Shown here in pieces: positions 43,845 through 54,997 of a stretch of 64,000 nucleotides of DNA. This DNA comes from Campylobacter sp. LR291e (lineage in GTDB: Bacteria; Campylobacterota; Campylobacteria; Campylobacterales; Campylobacteraceae): assembly GCF_008633915.1 (NCBI RefSeq), contig NZ_VJNV01000002.1, positions 1 through 64,000 on the forward strand, written 5' to 3'. Within the stretch, counting starts at the first letter, position 1. Each line of letters starts with the position of its first letter. The notes below the pieces were generated by a model. The model searched no databases, was not told the DNA's origin, and saw nothing but the letters and a program-made list of their open reading frames with translations. A program made the position numbers and the translations under genes.

Positions 43845-46800
43845 ATGAAAGAAGAAGTTTTTTTGAAAATTCGTGGAATTTTACCCTTTTTAAGTGTGGC
43901 TTTTTTAAATGCCTTTGTGGATTTGGGACATAAAATTATCATTCAAAATACCATTTATAAAAGCTATGAAGGAAGTACTCAACTTTTTTTAACAAGCATA
44001 GTAAATGCCTTAATCTTACTTCCTTTTATTTTGGTTTTATCGCCATCCGGATTTTTAGCCGATAAATTTCCTAAAAATTTAATAATGAAATTTTCAGCCC
44101 TTTTTTCTGTATTTTTAACCATTTTAATATGTGTAAGTTATTATCTTGGTGCCTTTTGGTTTGCCTTTTTTCTTACCTTTTTAATGGGAATTCAATCAGC
44201 AATTTACTCGCCTGCAAAATATGGCTTTATAAAAGAATTAGTAGGAAATAAGCTTTTAGCCATGGGAAATGGTAGTTTAAATGCTACAAGTATAGTTGCT
44301 ATTTTACTAGGAATGGCTTTGTTTTCTTTGGGGTTTGAGTATTTTTATGATATAAATTCTATTCAAGCAGATACTATTTTAACAGATATCGCCCCCCTTG
44401 GTTTTGTGCTTATCTTTTTTGCACTTTGCGAATTCTTACTTACCTTTAAACTACCAAAATTAAGGCAAGTAAATAAAGAATTAAGTTTTAATAAAAAAGA
44501 TTATATAAAGGCAAAGCTTTTTATTAGCAATATCAAGCTTATTTTTAAGGATAAAGTTATTTGGCTTTGTGTTATAGGTATTGCTATGTTTTCTTCTGTT
44601 TCTCAACTTTATCTTGTTAGCTTTCCTGTTTTTACAAAAAATGTTTTATTAGAAGAAAATACCTTTTTTGTGCAAATTTCAATGGCCTTTGCTGGACTTG
44701 GTGTAATAGTTGGTTCTATAATTGCCGGTAGATTTTCTAAAAATTATATAGAACTCGGTCTTATTCCACTTGGGGCACTTGGCGTTTTAATAATGAGCTT
44801 TTTAATGCCTTATTTTTCAAGCTTTTATATTTATTCTTGTATATTTTTTATCTTTGGAGTTTGTGGGGCATTTTTTATAGTACCACTTAATGCTTTAATA
44901 CAATTTTACGCAAAGGAAAACGAACTAGGCAAAATTCTAGCAGCAAATAATTTTATGCAAAATCTAGCTATGATTTTACTACTTGGCGTTGGGCTTTTGT
45001 TTTCTTATTTTAATCTATCTGCCTTGCATCTTTTTTATTTAATTAGCCTTTTATGCTTATTTGGGACCATTTATGTAGTGTTTAAACTACCCTTTTCTTT
45101 GGTTAGAATTTTAGTTAATATAGCCTTTTTTCAAAGATATAGGCTTTTAGTTGAAGGCTTTGAAAATATACCACAAAAGGGCGGGGCACTGCTTTTAGGC
45201 AATCACATATCTTTTATAGACTGGGCCATTATTCAAATGGCAATTCCTAGAAGAGTTTATTTTGTAATGGAAAGAAGCCTTTATTCTAAGTGGTATATTA
45301 AAATTTTCTTAGATAAATTTGGCGTTATTCCTATTTCAAATACTGGCTCAAAGGAAAGTTTTAGGCTTATTGCCTTTCACATTAAACAAGGGCACTTAGT
45401 TTGTTTGTTTCCAGAAGGGGTTATTTCTCGCCATGGTCAGCTTAATGAGTTTAAAAGTGGATTTGAGCATGTTTGTGAGAATTTAGAAGAAAAGGATGGC
45501 TTCATTTTACCATTTTATATAAGAGGGCTTTGGGGAAGTAGTTTTTCAAGAAAGGATGAGGAATTTTCAGTTAGCAATAAAACTTTAAGTAAAAGAAATA
45601 TAGCTATAGCCTTTGGTAATAGTTTGCCAATACATACAAAAAAAGACATAGTAAAGGCTAAGGTTTTTGAACTTTCTTTTATGGCGTGGAAATCTCAATG
45701 CGAGGCCATGCATACAATCGCTAGGGCTTGGATAAATAGTGCTAAGAAAAATCTTTCAAAAATCGCACTAATTGACCCTATAGCTAAGGCAATAACTTAT
45801 AGAAAAATGTTAGGTCTTTCTTTAATGCTATCAAATTTAATCAAAAAAAATACTCAAAAATTTAATATAGTTTTAAAAAGAGGAAGTTATGCCCCGAAAG
45901 AAGAATGCGTTGGAATTTTACTTCCTGCTAGTTTTGCTAGTACGCTTTTAAATCTTTCTGTTTTACTTGCAAATAAGGTAGTTGTAAATTTAAATTTTAC
46001 TTCAAATACCCTAAATTTGGCTATAAAAGATGCAAATATCTCTCAAATTTATACTTCTAGGCTTTTTTTAGAAAAATTACAAGATAAAAATATAACTTTA
46101 AATTTTGAAGATGGTGTTAATTTAGTTTATATGGAAGATATTTTTGAAGATTTTAAAAGGCAAAAAGGTAAGGTTTTAATGTATTTAGGCCTTGTTAGTA
46201 TATTGCCTAGTTTTTTATTGAAAATGATTTTTTCTCCTTCAAAAAATAATCTTTCAATAGCTGCGATTTTATTTAGTAGTGGAAGTGAGGGAACTCCTAA
46301 GGGGGTAATGTTAAATAATCGCAATATTTTAAGCAATATTGCCCAAATTTCAGATGTCTTTGGCATAAAAAATAATGATGTGATTTTATCATCCTTGCCA
46401 CCATTTCACGCCTTTGGCTTAACCGTTACTACCTTTTTACCACTGCTTGAAAATATTAGAAGTGTAACCCTGCCTGACCCTACTGATTCAATGGCTATTG
46501 CAAAGGCTGTTGTAAAAAATAAAATTAGCATAATGTGTGCAACTTCAACCTTTCTTGGAATTTATGCAAGGAATAAAAAGCTTGAAAGCATAATGTTTGA
46601 AAGTTTAAGAATCATAGTAAGTGGGGCTGAAAAGCTAAAAGATGAGATAAGAACTGCCTTTGAAATGAAATTTAAAAAAAGTATATTAGAAGGCTATGGG
46701 GCTACTGAAACAACGCCTGTTGCAAGTGTAAATTTGCCAAATAAATTTGACCCTGATTTTTGGATTTTACACAGAGCAAGTAAGGAAAAAAGCGTAGGAA

Positions 46801-47366
46801 TGGCACTACCTGGAACTGCTATTAGGATAGTTGAACCTGAAACCTATGAAAGTTTAAGTGCAAATAAAGATGGACTTATTTTAATAGGTGGTCATCAAGT
46901 AATGGTTGGGTATTTAAATAATAAAGAAAAAACGGATGATTTTATAAAAGAGATTGATGGAATTCGTTGGTATAATACTTGTGATAAGGGGCGTTTGGAC
47001 GAAGATGGCTTTTTATATATTGTAGATAGGTATTCTCGCTTTGCAAAAATCGGTGGAGAAATGATTTCTCTAACGCATTTAGAAGAAGAGTTAGCTAAAA
47101 TTTTTAATACTGATATAGTTAAATTTTGTGCTACTAGCTTAGAAGATGAGAAAAAAGGAGAAAGTATAGTTTTATTAATTGAATGCGAGGATGAGCATTT
47201 TAAAGGGATTTGCGATACTATTAGAAGTGCAAATTTACCAGCTATTTTAAAGCCAACTTTTTATTTTAAGGTTGAAAGTATCCCTGTACTTGGTTCTGGT
47301 AAAACTGATTTTAAGGGCGTTAAGGAATTAGCACTTAGGGCAAAAAATGAAAAAAATGAAAATTAA
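43845..47366 (+). CDS. LplT-PlsC-acyl-ACP synthetase fusion (Aas-type lysophospholipid remodelling)
   Basis: 1173 residues, three fused functions. Residues 1-415: 12-span MFS domain like the lysophospholipid flippase LplT (ASLGFLADKFPKNL-type loop SGFLADKFPKNLI). Residues 435-620: PlsC acyltransferase with NHISFID (H-x4-D) at about 452 and FPEGVISRHG. Residues 690-1173: adenylate-forming acyl-ACP synthetase, P-loop FSSGSEGTPKGVMLN at about 810, EGYGATETTP and CDKGRLDEDGFLYIVDR. It should import lysophospholipid, activate a fatty acid and re-acylate. In E. coli this needs separate lplT and aas genes. The fusion is known in other epsilonproteobacteria. Single gene with its own short leader. Confidence 0.88.
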   Translation: MKEEVFLKIRGILPFLSVAFLNAFVDLGHKIIIQNTIYKSYEGSTQLFLTSIVNALILLPFILVLSPSGFLADKFPKNLIMKFSALFSVFLTILICVSYYLGAFWFAFFLTFLMGIQSAIYSPAKYGFIKELVGNKLLAMGNGSLNATSIVAILLGMALFSLGFEYFYDINSIQADTILTDIAPLGFVLIFFALCEFLLTFKLPKLRQVNKELSFNKKDYIKAKLFISNIKLIFKDKVIWLCVIGIAMFSSVSQLYLVSFPVFTKNVLLEENTFFVQISMAFAGLGVIVGSIIAGRFSKNYIELGLIPLGALGVLIMSFLMPYFSSFYIYSCIFFIFGVCGAFFIVPLNALIQFYAKENELGKILAANNFMQNLAMILLLGVGLLFSYFNLSALHLFYLISLLCLFGTIYVVFKLPFSLVRILVNIAFFQRYRLLVEGFENIPQKGGALLLGNHISFIDWAIIQMAIPRRVYFVMERSLYSKWYIKIFLDKFGVIPISNTGSKESFRLIAFHIKQGHLVCLFPEGVISRHGQLNEFKSGFEHVCENLEEKDGFILPFYIRGLWGSSFSRKDEEFSVSNKTLSKRNIAIAFGNSLPIHTKKDIVKAKVFELSFMAWKSQCEAMHTIARAWINSAKKNLSKIALIDPIAKAITYRKMLGLSLMLSNLIKKNTQKFNIVLKRGSYAPKEECVGILLPASFASTLLNLSVLLANKVVVNLNFTSNTLNLAIKDANISQIYTSRLFLEKLQDKNITLNFEDGVNLVYMEDIFEDFKRQKGKVLMYLGLVSILPSFLLKMIFSPSKNNLSIAAILFSSGSEGTPKGVMLNNRNILSNIAQISDVFGIKNNDVILSSLPPFHAFGLTVTTFLPLLENIRSVTLPDPTDSMAIAKAVVKNKISIMCATSTFLGIYARNKKLESIMFESLRIIVSGAEKLKDEIRTAFEMKFKKSILEGYGATETTPVASVNLPNKFDPDFWILHRASKEKSVGMALPGTAIRIVEPETYESLSANKDGLILIGGHQVMVGYLNNKEKTDDFIKEIDGIRWYNTCDKGRLDEDGFLYIVDRYSRFAKIGGEMISLTHLEEELAKIFNTDIVKFCATSLEDEKKGESIVLLIECEDEHFKGICDTIRSANLPAILKPTFYFKVESIPVLGSGKTDFKGVKELALRAKNEKNEN

Positions 47367-47378
47367 TAAAGCTTAAAA

Positions 47379-47792
47379 ATGAAAAAATTAATTTTAATAG
47401 CTTTATTTTTTTGTGTTATGGTTAATGCTAATGAAAAGGAGATTTCAACAATGAAAGTTAAGCTTAATGATAAGATTTTTAGTGCTACTTTAGAACAAAA
47501 CGAGGCAGTTAATGCCTTTACTCAAATGATGAAAAAAGCCCCTGTTGTGATCAAAATGTGTGATTATGCTGGTTTTGAAAAGGTTGGGTCGCTTGGTAGA
47601 AATTTGCCTACTAGCAACACTCATATAACAACAAAGATAGGTGATATCGTCCTTTATAATGATAATCAAATCGTAATATTTTATGGTTCAAATTCTTGGG
47701 ATTATACAAAAATAGGTCATATAGATGAAGTAAATAATCTTAAAGAAACATTAGGCAATGGCGATGTTGAGGCTAGTTTTTGGCTAGAATAA
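47379..47792 (+). CDS. Secreted cyclophilin-like-fold protein
   Basis: 137 residues: signal peptide MKKLILIALFFCVMVNANE then the cyclophilin_like2 (DUF3830-type) domain with KLNDKIFSATLEQNEAV, FEKVGSLGRNLPTSNTHITT and IVLYNDNQIVIFYGSNSWDYTKIGHI. Such proteins lack prolyl isomerase activity evidence and are thought to bind small ligands. It is 12 bases after the lipid-remodelling gene and probably shares its transcript. Role unknown. Confidence 0.75.
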   Translation: MKKLILIALFFCVMVNANEKEISTMKVKLNDKIFSATLEQNEAVNAFTQMMKKAPVVIKMCDYAGFEKVGSLGRNLPTSNTHITTKIGDIVLYNDNQIVIFYGSNSWDYTKIGHIDEVNNLKETLGNGDVEASFWLE

Positions 47793-47824
47793 GCCTTTAA
47801 ATGCGTTTATTAATGATATAAAAC

Positions 47825-47830
47825 TATAAT
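47825..47830 (+). promoter_or_regulatory. Candidate -10 box for the zeta locus
   Basis: TATAAT preceded by AC, 28 bases before the ATG at 47858, which has GAAAGGA as ribosome-binding site. The promoter looks intact although the genes are broken. Confidence 0.5.
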
Positions 47831-47857
47831 TACAAAAATAAAAAAGAAAGGATAAAA

Positions 47858-48125
47858 ATGGCTACTTTAATCGAAAAGGATGTTTGTAGGTGGTGCTATT
47901 GCTTTAATAAAAAATACTAACGAAACAAATAAGCGATATAAAGAAACTTTAAAAAATATAAGAGAAGAATTATATATAACTTCTTGTGAAAAACTAGATT
48001 TTAATTATTATGTTACAACTATTAATAATATAAAATCTTTATGTGGATTGATAAAATTAATTTATCTCAAGAACAAATTGATGAAGTTTTTAACGATATT
48101 CTTGCAAATAAACATAGTGTTGTAA
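47858..48125 (+). pseudogene. Frameshifted partner (antitoxin-like) of the zeta toxin
   Basis: The frame opening at ATG 47858 (MATLIEKD, after GAAAGGA) shifts after seven or eight codons; the longer frame continues from 47880 as FVGGAIALIKNTNETNKRYK and ELYITSCEKLDFNYYVTT before running into the toxin start. Reading both frames gives about 80 residues of a helical small protein whose position immediately before a zeta-type toxin implies the antitoxin. No family domain can be named. The last 28 codons overlap the toxin in another frame, more than is usual, so the 3' end may also be shifted. Confidence 0.55.
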
Positions 48126-48310
48126 GCAATCCTAAGGGTTTTGTACTTGGTGGTCAACCTGGTGCTGGTAAGTCAAATTTAATAAAAATAGTTAAAAATG
48201 AGTTAGAGGGTAATGTCATAGTAATGAATGGTGATGATTTTAGAAAATATCACTCTGATTATAAAAATTTTCAACTACAAGGTAGTAAAGATTCAGCTCC
48301 TAAAAGGTGA
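48041..48310 (+). pseudogene. Zeta-toxin 5' fragment
   Basis: First 80 or so residues of a zeta-type kinase toxin: MWIDKINLSQEQIDEVFND, then the Walker A FVLGGQPGAGKSNLIKIVK and the substrate-site segment VIVMNGDDFRKYHSDYKN. Full-length zeta toxins of this type are 250-300 residues and phosphorylate UDP-GlcNAc. Here the frame ends at 48310 in DNA belonging to a cytochrome pseudogene on the other strand, so everything after about codon 83 has been replaced. Not functional as a toxin. Confidence 0.75.
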
Positions 48311-49261
48311 GCACTTGCCCCGTCCTCACAGTATACACCCTTGCTAATTGTATGTTTTCTAAGTTCTTTAATATTACCTAAAGTATTGAAAAATTCGGTC
48401 TTGTTTTGAAAGTCAAATTTAAAGCTATGACAGGTTTCACAATGCGAACTTGCAGGTTGAAACATTAATTTATCTATTTGTAAAACCATAAGAATTTGTA
48501 CCCTATCTATTTGAACCAGGCGTACCTTGTATGTCAAATTCTTCTATAGTAGTTGGAAAACCAGGAGAAAAAGAAGCGATTTGCTTAGCAATCTCAGGGG
48601 TTATGTTCTTAGCCCAAAGCCTTGAAAATTGATTTATGCAGATCACTAATTTACCAGTCAAAGAGCTTAAATTTCCTTCTTCTACATGATAACTAGTTAT
48701 TTATCTAAAAAGCTATGTTTTGCCTAGGTGTATCTATGATAATATAAACATCATCTGGATAAATTCCTTCTGGCAAAATATTAGACTCAGCTCCATACAT
48801 TTTTCTTTTTGTGTCCCATCAATTTCTTCAATCTCGTGTGGAAAATGAAGCATTTTTGAGTGCCTACTTCTTTTCAAGTAGCATATTGTGCAGGGTGGCA
48901 TTCTCCACATTTATTAGGTCCTACGAATTTATTAGGATAATCTAAAATAGATTCAAAACCTAAACGATAGGTTACATAAACAATTTCTTGATTATTCTCA
49001 TTTGCATAATCCTTATCGTCTCCAAAATCAACAAATTCTTCTTGTCTATCGCTAATGGCTATTTTGCCAACCAACCTACCCTCTTTTTATATTTAAAACA
49101 AGGTGATTTTTCTTAATGTAGTTGTAAAAATCTTTTTCTTGTTCTACATAATTCTTTAAGGTTCTAGGCTTTATGCCATCACCTTGTGGAGTTGTAGGAT
49201 TTGCATGTAAAAGCTCACAATAAAGACCCAAACTAAGCAATGTATAAATAACGCGTTTCAT
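48295..49261 (-). pseudogene. Broken multihaem cytochrome c (MccA-like?) gene
   Basis: On the minus strand: signal peptide MKRVIYTLLSLGLYCELLHA, NPTTPQGDGIKPRTL, then frame changes through SDRQEEFVDFGDDKDYANEN, FVGPNKCGECHPAQYA (CxxCH haem site), [34 protein letters not shown] (second CxxCH) and [17 protein letters not shown], where six bases for the CH of a CEDCHGA haem site look deleted. At least four frame breaks and internal stops. N-terminal features recall the octahaem sulfite reductase MccA, but identity is uncertain. It is truncated near 48295 by the junction with the zeta gene. This and neighbouring stretches hold no intact gene. Confidence 0.7.
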
Positions 49262-49494
49262 TTTTGCTCCTTTTTAAATTTTATCAATAACTTATATAAA
49301 TTGATAAAAAAATTCATTAGTATTTTATTAACTTTTTTCTTTATTTAAAGCTTAATTTTTTTGAAATAATGAAAATTTTTGATTTTAATAGGAGTAAAAA
49401 TATAAAATATCATTTTAAAAAATCTATTTTAAGAAGAAATGATTAATATTTTTTAAATTTGTACGCTTTATAAAAAAAATGAATTTTAAATACT
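49262..49494. other. Intergenic region without a gene
   Basis: A/T-rich stretch between the cytochrome relic and hemH. It holds AGGAG at about 49391 followed by a short frame starting at ATA (49402) that ends after 15 codons (IKYHFKKSILRRND), possibly the remains of another gene. No structure or promoter of note was seen. Confidence 0.5.
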
Positions 49495-50394
49495 TTATAA
49501 ATAAGAAAGTATAAAATTAATAAATTCCTTGCTATCATTTGGACAAGCAATTACTTTATAATCCTTTGTAGCAATTTTTCTATATTCAATATCTAGTTCA
49601 AAGATACTTTCAGAACAATCTATACAAAAAGAAATAGGGTAAATCAAGGCCTCATTTTTTAAATTTGCTAATATATCAGCAGTATTTGGACCAAGCCATT
49701 TTACAGGCCCAAGGCGAGATTGATAAGAAAGAATAAACTCATCAAATTCATCTTTTAAAGCATTTTTTAATATATTAAAATGCTCATTTACATGCCTTTC
49801 GTATAAATCACCCTTTTTAATAATAGAAAGAGGCAGGGAATGGGCTGAAAAAATAATACTTTTGCAATCAAATTTAGCCTTTTCTTTTAATATATGAGAA
49901 ACAATCATCTCATTATAGGTAGGATTTTTATAAAAAATATCAAGTTCTTTGATTTTTGCCTTTATATTTAGACTTGAAATTTCATTTTTTAAAACTTGCA
50001 AAGAGGTAGTAACTGTGGTTTGAGAATGGTGAGGATATAAAGGAAAAAGAATAATCTCATCATTTTCATTAAAATGATACTTGCTTAAAATATCCTCGGC
50101 AAAGGGTTTTACATATAAATTTATAAAATCAAAGGTAAAATCACTATCTATTTTATTTAATTTTTCGCAAAGTTGCTGAGTAAGTCTATTTAATGGAGAT
50201 TTACCCCCTATTTGTTTATAATTTTCTTGCATAGGCTTTAATCTAGCCTTGGTTATAAAAAAGGCTACAATACTTCTTAAAAATTTATTTTTAATGCCTA
50301 AAATATAGGGGTCATTAAACATATTTTTTAAAAAAACTTCACAATCTTGTAAATTCGTAGCCCCACCCATATTTAAAAATAAAACAAGTCTCAT
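49495..50394 (-). CDS. hemH: Ferrochelatase
   Basis: 299 residues. Catalytic His in IIFSAHSLPLSIIKKGD and Glu in CIDCSESIFELDIEYR; the N-terminal VLFLNMGGATNLQDCEVFL and LSYQSRLGPVKWLGPNT are family hallmarks. It inserts ferrous iron into protoporphyrin IX to make haem, needed by KatA and the cytochromes. Leftward single gene diverging from alaS across 128 bases. Confidence 0.95.
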   Translation of the reverse strand: MRLVLFLNMGGATNLQDCEVFLKNMFNDPYILGIKNKFLRSIVAFFITKARLKPMQENYKQIGGKSPLNRLTQQLCEKLNKIDSDFTFDFINLYVKPFAEDILSKYHFNENDEIILFPLYPHHSQTTVTTSLQVLKNEISSLNIKAKIKELDIFYKNPTYNEMIVSHILKEKAKFDCKSIIFSAHSLPLSIIKKGDLYERHVNEHFNILKNALKDEFDEFILSYQSRLGPVKWLGPNTADILANLKNEALIYPISFCIDCSESIFELDIEYRKIATKDYKVIACPNDSKEFINFILSYL

Positions 50395-50522
50395 ATTTTT
50401 CCTTATTTTTAGCTATTTAAACGATAATTTAACATAAAAATTTTAATTCATTTTTACTTAAATTAAAGTAATTTTGGTATTATACTCCTTTATAATTTTT
50501 TAGAACTTTTTAGGAAAAATAT

Positions 50523-53069
50523 ATGGATATTAGAGCTGAGTTTTTAAATTTTTTTAAATCAAAGGACCACGAGATTACGTCTTCAAGTAATCTAGTCCCA
50601 GATGATGCAAGTTTATTATTTACAAATGCAGGAATGGTGCCTTTTAAAAGCATTTTTACAGGAGAATTACCATGTCCTAATCCACCTAGAAAAACTAGCT
50701 GTCAAACTTGTATAAGAGCAGGTGGAAAGCATAATGATCTTGATAATGTAGGCTATACAGCTAGGCATCATACCTTTTTTGAAATGCTTGGGAATTTTAG
50801 TTTTGGGGATTATTTTAAAGAAGAGGCCATTTTTTTAGCTTGGGAATTTGTAACCAAGAATTTAGGTTTTAACAAAGATAAACTTTATGTAAGCATCCAT
50901 AATACAGATGATGAAGCCTTTGAGTTATGGAAAAAACACATAGATGAGCGTAGAATTTATCGCTTTGGGGATAAGGATAATTTTTGGCAAATGGGAGATA
51001 TAGGACCTTGTGGGCCTTGTAGTGAAATTTTTTATGACCAAGGTGAAGAACATTTTCACTCTAGTGAAGATTACATGGGAGGAGATGGCGACCGCTTTTT
51101 AGAAATTTGGAATTTAGTCTTTATGCAATATGAAAAAGATAAAAACGGCAATCTTAGCAAACTCCCTAAACCTAGCATAGATACAGGCATGGGACTTGAA
51201 AGGGTTGTAGCTATAAAAGAAGGTAAATTTAGCAATTTTGATTCATCTTTATTTATGCCTATAATTAACGAACTTTCTAACATTTGCAAGGCAAAATATT
51301 TTTATGAAAGTGGGGCAAGTTTTAGAGTAATAGCTGATCATATCAGGTCTAGCGTATTTTTACTAGCACAAGGCATAAGCTTTGATAAAGAAGGAAGAGG
51401 CTATGTTTTGCGTAGAATTTTAAGAAGAGCGTTAAGGCATGGTTATTTGCTTGGCTTAAAAGAACCCTTTATGTATAAATTAGTTAAAGTAGTTTGTGAG
51501 CTTATGGGTTCTCACTATACTTATTTAAATGAAAAAAAGGACTTTGTAAAAGAACAAATAAAGCTTGAAGAAGAAAGATTTTTAAGCACTATTGATAATG
51601 GCATTGAAATTTTTAATGAAGAATTAAAAAAGACAAAGGATATTTTTAGTGGCGAGGTCGCCTTTAAATTATACGATACTTACGGCTTTCCTTTGGATTT
51701 AACTGCTGATATGTTAAGGGAAAAAAATCTTAAAGTTGATGAGGAAAAATTTGACTTTTTAATGAATGAACAAAAAAATCGTGCTAAGGCCTCTTGGAAA
51801 GGAAGTGGGGATAAGGCAGTAAATGGCGACTTTAAAGCCTTGCTTGAAAAATTTAAAGAAAATTCTTTTATAGGTTATGATAACTTTGAAAGTAATAGTA
51901 AAATTTTAGCCCTTTTAGATGAAAATTTTAAAGAAGTATCTAATCTTAAAAAAGGAGAATTTGGCTGGGTAATGCTTGATTACACTCCATTTTATGCAAC
52001 AAGTGGAGGTCAGGTTTTTGATAGTGGTTTTATTAATGAAAGTAAGGTTTTAGATACTCAAAAATTTTTTGGGTTAAATTTAAGCAAGATAAAAGCTGTT
52101 AGTGATTTTAAAATAGGGCAAAGCGTACAAGCTATTATAGATAAAGATAAAAGAGAACAAATTGCAAGGCATCACTCAGCCACTCATTTGCTACATTTTG
52201 CACTTAGAAAAATTTTAGGTTCTCATATTAGCCAGGCTGGTTCTTTAGTGGAATTTAATAAATTAAGATTTGATTTTACACACGCAAAAGCACTTAGCAA
52301 AGAAGAACTTGAAAAAATAGAAAATTTAGTAAATGATATGATTGTAAATTCCAGCGAGGCAATCTTAGAAAATATGCCACTTGAAGAGGCTAAAAAAAGT
52401 GGGGCGATTGCTTTGTTTAATGAAAAATATCAAGGTGTAGTTAGGGTTTTAACCCTAGGTGAAAGTAAGGAACTTTGCGGGGGAACCCATATAAAAAATA
52501 CAGCCCAAATTGGCAGTTTTTACATAGTAAAAGAAAGTGGGGTGAGTGCTGGGGTTAGACGCATTGAAGCAGTTGTTAGCAAGGCAGCACTTTCGTATGT
52601 AAAAAATTTTATGAATGAGTTAAATTGTTTAAAAGAAGAGTTAAAAACAAATGATATACAAAGTGCCTTTAACCGCCTTAAAAATGAGAATTTAAAGCTT
52701 AAAAATGAGCTTAAAAATATGGGTGAAAATAGCTTTTCGGTTAAAAAAATTAAAGATATAAATGTATGTGTTCAAAATGTCAAAAGTGGTGATATAAAGG
52801 CCATGATAGATGATTTTAAAAATAAATTTGAAAAGGCAGTTATTTTGCTTATCCAAGAAAGCGATGAAAAAATAAAACTTGCAGCAGGGGTTAAAAATGC
52901 TACTATCAAGGCTGGTCAATTAGTAAAATTTGCTGCTGTTATACTTGGTGGAAATGGTGGTGGCAAAGATGATTTTGCCACGGCTGGTGGAAAAGATTTT
53001 TCTAAGATAAACGAGGCCTTAGAACAAAGTTTAAGTTTTATAGAAAATGAATTAAAAGGCAATGAATGA
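50523..53069 (+). CDS. alaS: Alanyl-tRNA synthetase
   Basis: 848 residues, full length. Class II catalytic core (residues 1-430; [38 protein letters not shown]), editing domain with zinc ligands HHSATHLLH and [15 protein letters not shown] (about 545-660), a coiled coil and the C-terminal DHHA1 domain ending [20 protein letters not shown]. It charges tRNA-Ala and clears Ser/Gly mischarging. Its stop overlaps the pbpA start by 4 bases. TATTAT/TATAAT boxes at 50478 and 50491 are candidate promoters. Confidence 0.97.
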   Translation: MDIRAEFLNFFKSKDHEITSSSNLVPDDASLLFTNAGMVPFKSIFTGELPCPNPPRKTSCQTCIRAGGKHNDLDNVGYTARHHTFFEMLGNFSFGDYFKEEAIFLAWEFVTKNLGFNKDKLYVSIHNTDDEAFELWKKHIDERRIYRFGDKDNFWQMGDIGPCGPCSEIFYDQGEEHFHSSEDYMGGDGDRFLEIWNLVFMQYEKDKNGNLSKLPKPSIDTGMGLERVVAIKEGKFSNFDSSLFMPIINELSNICKAKYFYESGASFRVIADHIRSSVFLLAQGISFDKEGRGYVLRRILRRALRHGYLLGLKEPFMYKLVKVVCELMGSHYTYLNEKKDFVKEQIKLEEERFLSTIDNGIEIFNEELKKTKDIFSGEVAFKLYDTYGFPLDLTADMLREKNLKVDEEKFDFLMNEQKNRAKASWKGSGDKAVNGDFKALLEKFKENSFIGYDNFESNSKILALLDENFKEVSNLKKGEFGWVMLDYTPFYATSGGQVFDSGFINESKVLDTQKFFGLNLSKIKAVSDFKIGQSVQAIIDKDKREQIARHHSATHLLHFALRKILGSHISQAGSLVEFNKLRFDFTHAKALSKEELEKIENLVNDMIVNSSEAILENMPLEEAKKSGAIALFNEKYQGVVRVLTLGESKELCGGTHIKNTAQIGSFYIVKESGVSAGVRRIEAVVSKAALSYVKNFMNELNCLKEELKTNDIQSAFNRLKNENLKLKNELKNMGENSFSVKKIKDINVCVQNVKSGDIKAMIDDFKNKFEKAVILLIQESDEKIKLAAGVKNATIKAGQLVKFAAVILGGNGGGKDDFATAGGKDFSKINEALEQSLSFIENELKGNE

Positions 53070-54997
53070 GAATTTTAACCTATTTTTTAAGTTTTATCTT
53101 ACTTTGCGTAATAGCAGTTGTAGGATTTGGGACTTATTTATTTACAAGCATTGATACAGATGGTTATACCTTTAAAGAATACAAACCTTCTCTTTCTACT
53201 CAAATTTTTGATAAAAATGGGAAGTTAGTAGCAAATATCTTTGATGAAGAACACCGCTTTTATGTAAAATATGAAGACTTGCCATCTCGTTTAATTGAGG
53301 CCTTGTTAGCTATTGAGGATACTTCATTTTTTGAACACAATGGAGTTAATATAGATGCGATTTTTAGAGCCCTTATAAAGATTGTAAAAAGTGGGGGGCG
53401 TACTATGGAAGGGGCATCAACTCTAACTCAACAATTTATTAAAAATACAGAATTAACGCCTGAAAAAACTATAAATAGAAAGCTTAAAGAAGCATTACTA
53501 GCGTATAAAATGGAATTTACACTTAACAAGGAAGAAATTTTAGAAAGATATTTAAATTATATATTTTTTGGACATGGTTATTATGGTGTTAAAACAGCAG
53601 CCCTTGGATATTTTCGCAAGGATTTAAATGAGTTAAGCCTTAAAGAAATAGCTATTTTAGTGGGCTTACCAAAGGCCCCTAGTAGTTATGACCCTACAAA
53701 ACATTTAGAACTTTCAATATCTCGTGCAAATAATGTAGTACAAAGAATGTATAATCTAGGCTGGATTTCAAAAAGTGAGTATGAAAATTCAATAAGTGAA
53801 ATTCCTATAGTTTTTAACGATACACTTACTCAAAATACTGCACCTTACGTGGTTGATGAGGTGATTAAAGAACTTAGTCCAAAATTGCAAGATTTAAAAA
53901 GTGGGGGTTATCAAATTCATTTAAATATTGATTTAGATGTGCAAGAAATGGCTCAAAATGCACTTCGCTTTGGTTATGATGAGATAGTAAAAAGGGATAA
54001 GGATGCAAATTTAAGCACACTTAACGGGGCAATGGTTGTTGTAAATCATCAAAATGGAGAGGTTTTAGCACTTGTTGGTGGGGTAGATTATGAAAAAAGC
54101 AATTACAATAGGGCTACGCAAAGCACAAGGCAGCCTGGTAGTTCTTTTAAGCCTTTTTTATATCAAATAGCTGTGGATTTGGGTTATTCTACCATGAGCG
54201 AGGTGGCTGATATTTCTCGTATTTTTGAAGGTGGAGCAGGTGATAATAAGGACTGGATTCCAAAAAATTATGGAAAAGATGTGGGTGGATTTATAACCTT
54301 AAAACAAGCTCTAACTAGTTCAAGGAATTTAGCTACTATAAATTTAGCCCTTGATATAGGTATAGATGTGGTGCATTCTAAGCTTGTAAATATGGGCTTT
54401 GAAAATGTGCCTGCTGATTTGTCAATAGTACTTGGAAGTTTTGGAATTTCGCCTTTGGAATTTTCTAAATTTTATACTATGTTTGGAAATTATGGCAAGA
54501 TAGTACAACCTAATATTATTAAAAATGTTATAGATCAAAATGGAAAAACTATCTTAGAATATAACACAAATTCCTATAAGGCAAGCGAGGAAGAACAAGC
54601 CTTTTTAGTACTTGATATGATGAGAAATGTCGTAGAAAATGGTACTGGTCGCAATGCTAGGGTAGGTGGCATTGAAATAGCAGGTAAGACAGGTACTACA
54701 AATAAAAGCGTGGATGCTTGGTTTTGTGGGATAACGCCTGAGATTGAAGCATTGATTTGGTATGGCAATGATGATAATAAGCCTATGCGTTACACTGAAG
54801 GTGGGGCAAGAACTTCAGCCCCTGTTTTTAGAGAATTTTTAAGCACTTATTTAAAGAAATTTCCAAATGCAAAAAGGCATTTTAGCACCCCAAAAGGCGT
54901 TAGAATGGGTACTTTTAATGGAAAAACTGAGTATTATACTTCAAAATCGCCCTTTCCAAAGCAAAATCCTACCTTAAATGAGGAGATATTATTTTGA
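53066..54997 (+). CDS. pbpA: Class A penicillin-binding protein (PBP1a)
   Basis: 643 residues: an N-terminal membrane anchor ([20 protein letters not shown]), a GT51 glycosyltransferase domain ([16 protein letters not shown] with catalytic Glu; [30 protein letters not shown]), then the transpeptidase with SxxK in [12 protein letters not shown], SxN in SSRN and the KTG triad in [14 protein letters not shown]. It polymerises and cross-links peptidoglycan. Its stop overlaps by 4 bases the TTG start of the acetyltransferase gene. Confidence 0.95.
   Translation: MRILTYFLSFILLCVIAVVGFGTYLFTSIDTDGYTFKEYKPSLSTQIFDKNGKLVANIFDEEHRFYVKYEDLPSRLIEALLAIEDTSFFEHNGVNIDAIFRALIKIVKSGGRTMEGASTLTQQFIKNTELTPEKTINRKLKEALLAYKMEFTLNKEEILERYLNYIFFGHGYYGVKTAALGYFRKDLNELSLKEIAILVGLPKAPSSYDPTKHLELSISRANNVVQRMYNLGWISKSEYENSISEIPIVFNDTLTQNTAPYVVDEVIKELSPKLQDLKSGGYQIHLNIDLDVQEMAQNALRFGYDEIVKRDKDANLSTLNGAMVVVNHQNGEVLALVGGVDYEKSNYNRATQSTRQPGSSFKPFLYQIAVDLGYSTMSEVADISRIFEGGAGDNKDWIPKNYGKDVGGFITLKQALTSSRNLATINLALDIGIDVVHSKLVNMGFENVPADLSIVLGSFGISPLEFSKFYTMFGNYGKIVQPNIIKNVIDQNGKTILEYNTNSYKASEEEQAFLVLDMMRNVVENGTGRNARVGGIEIAGKTGTTNKSVDAWFCGITPEIEALIWYGNDDNKPMRYTEGGARTSAPVFREFLSTYLKKFPNAKRHFSTPKGVRMGTFNGKTEYYTSKSPFPKQNPTLNEEILF

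Noticed and set aside
48041-48310. Functional zeta toxin
   Set aside because: Only about 80 of 250-300 residues remain and the sequence after about 48295 belongs to another gene on the opposite strand.
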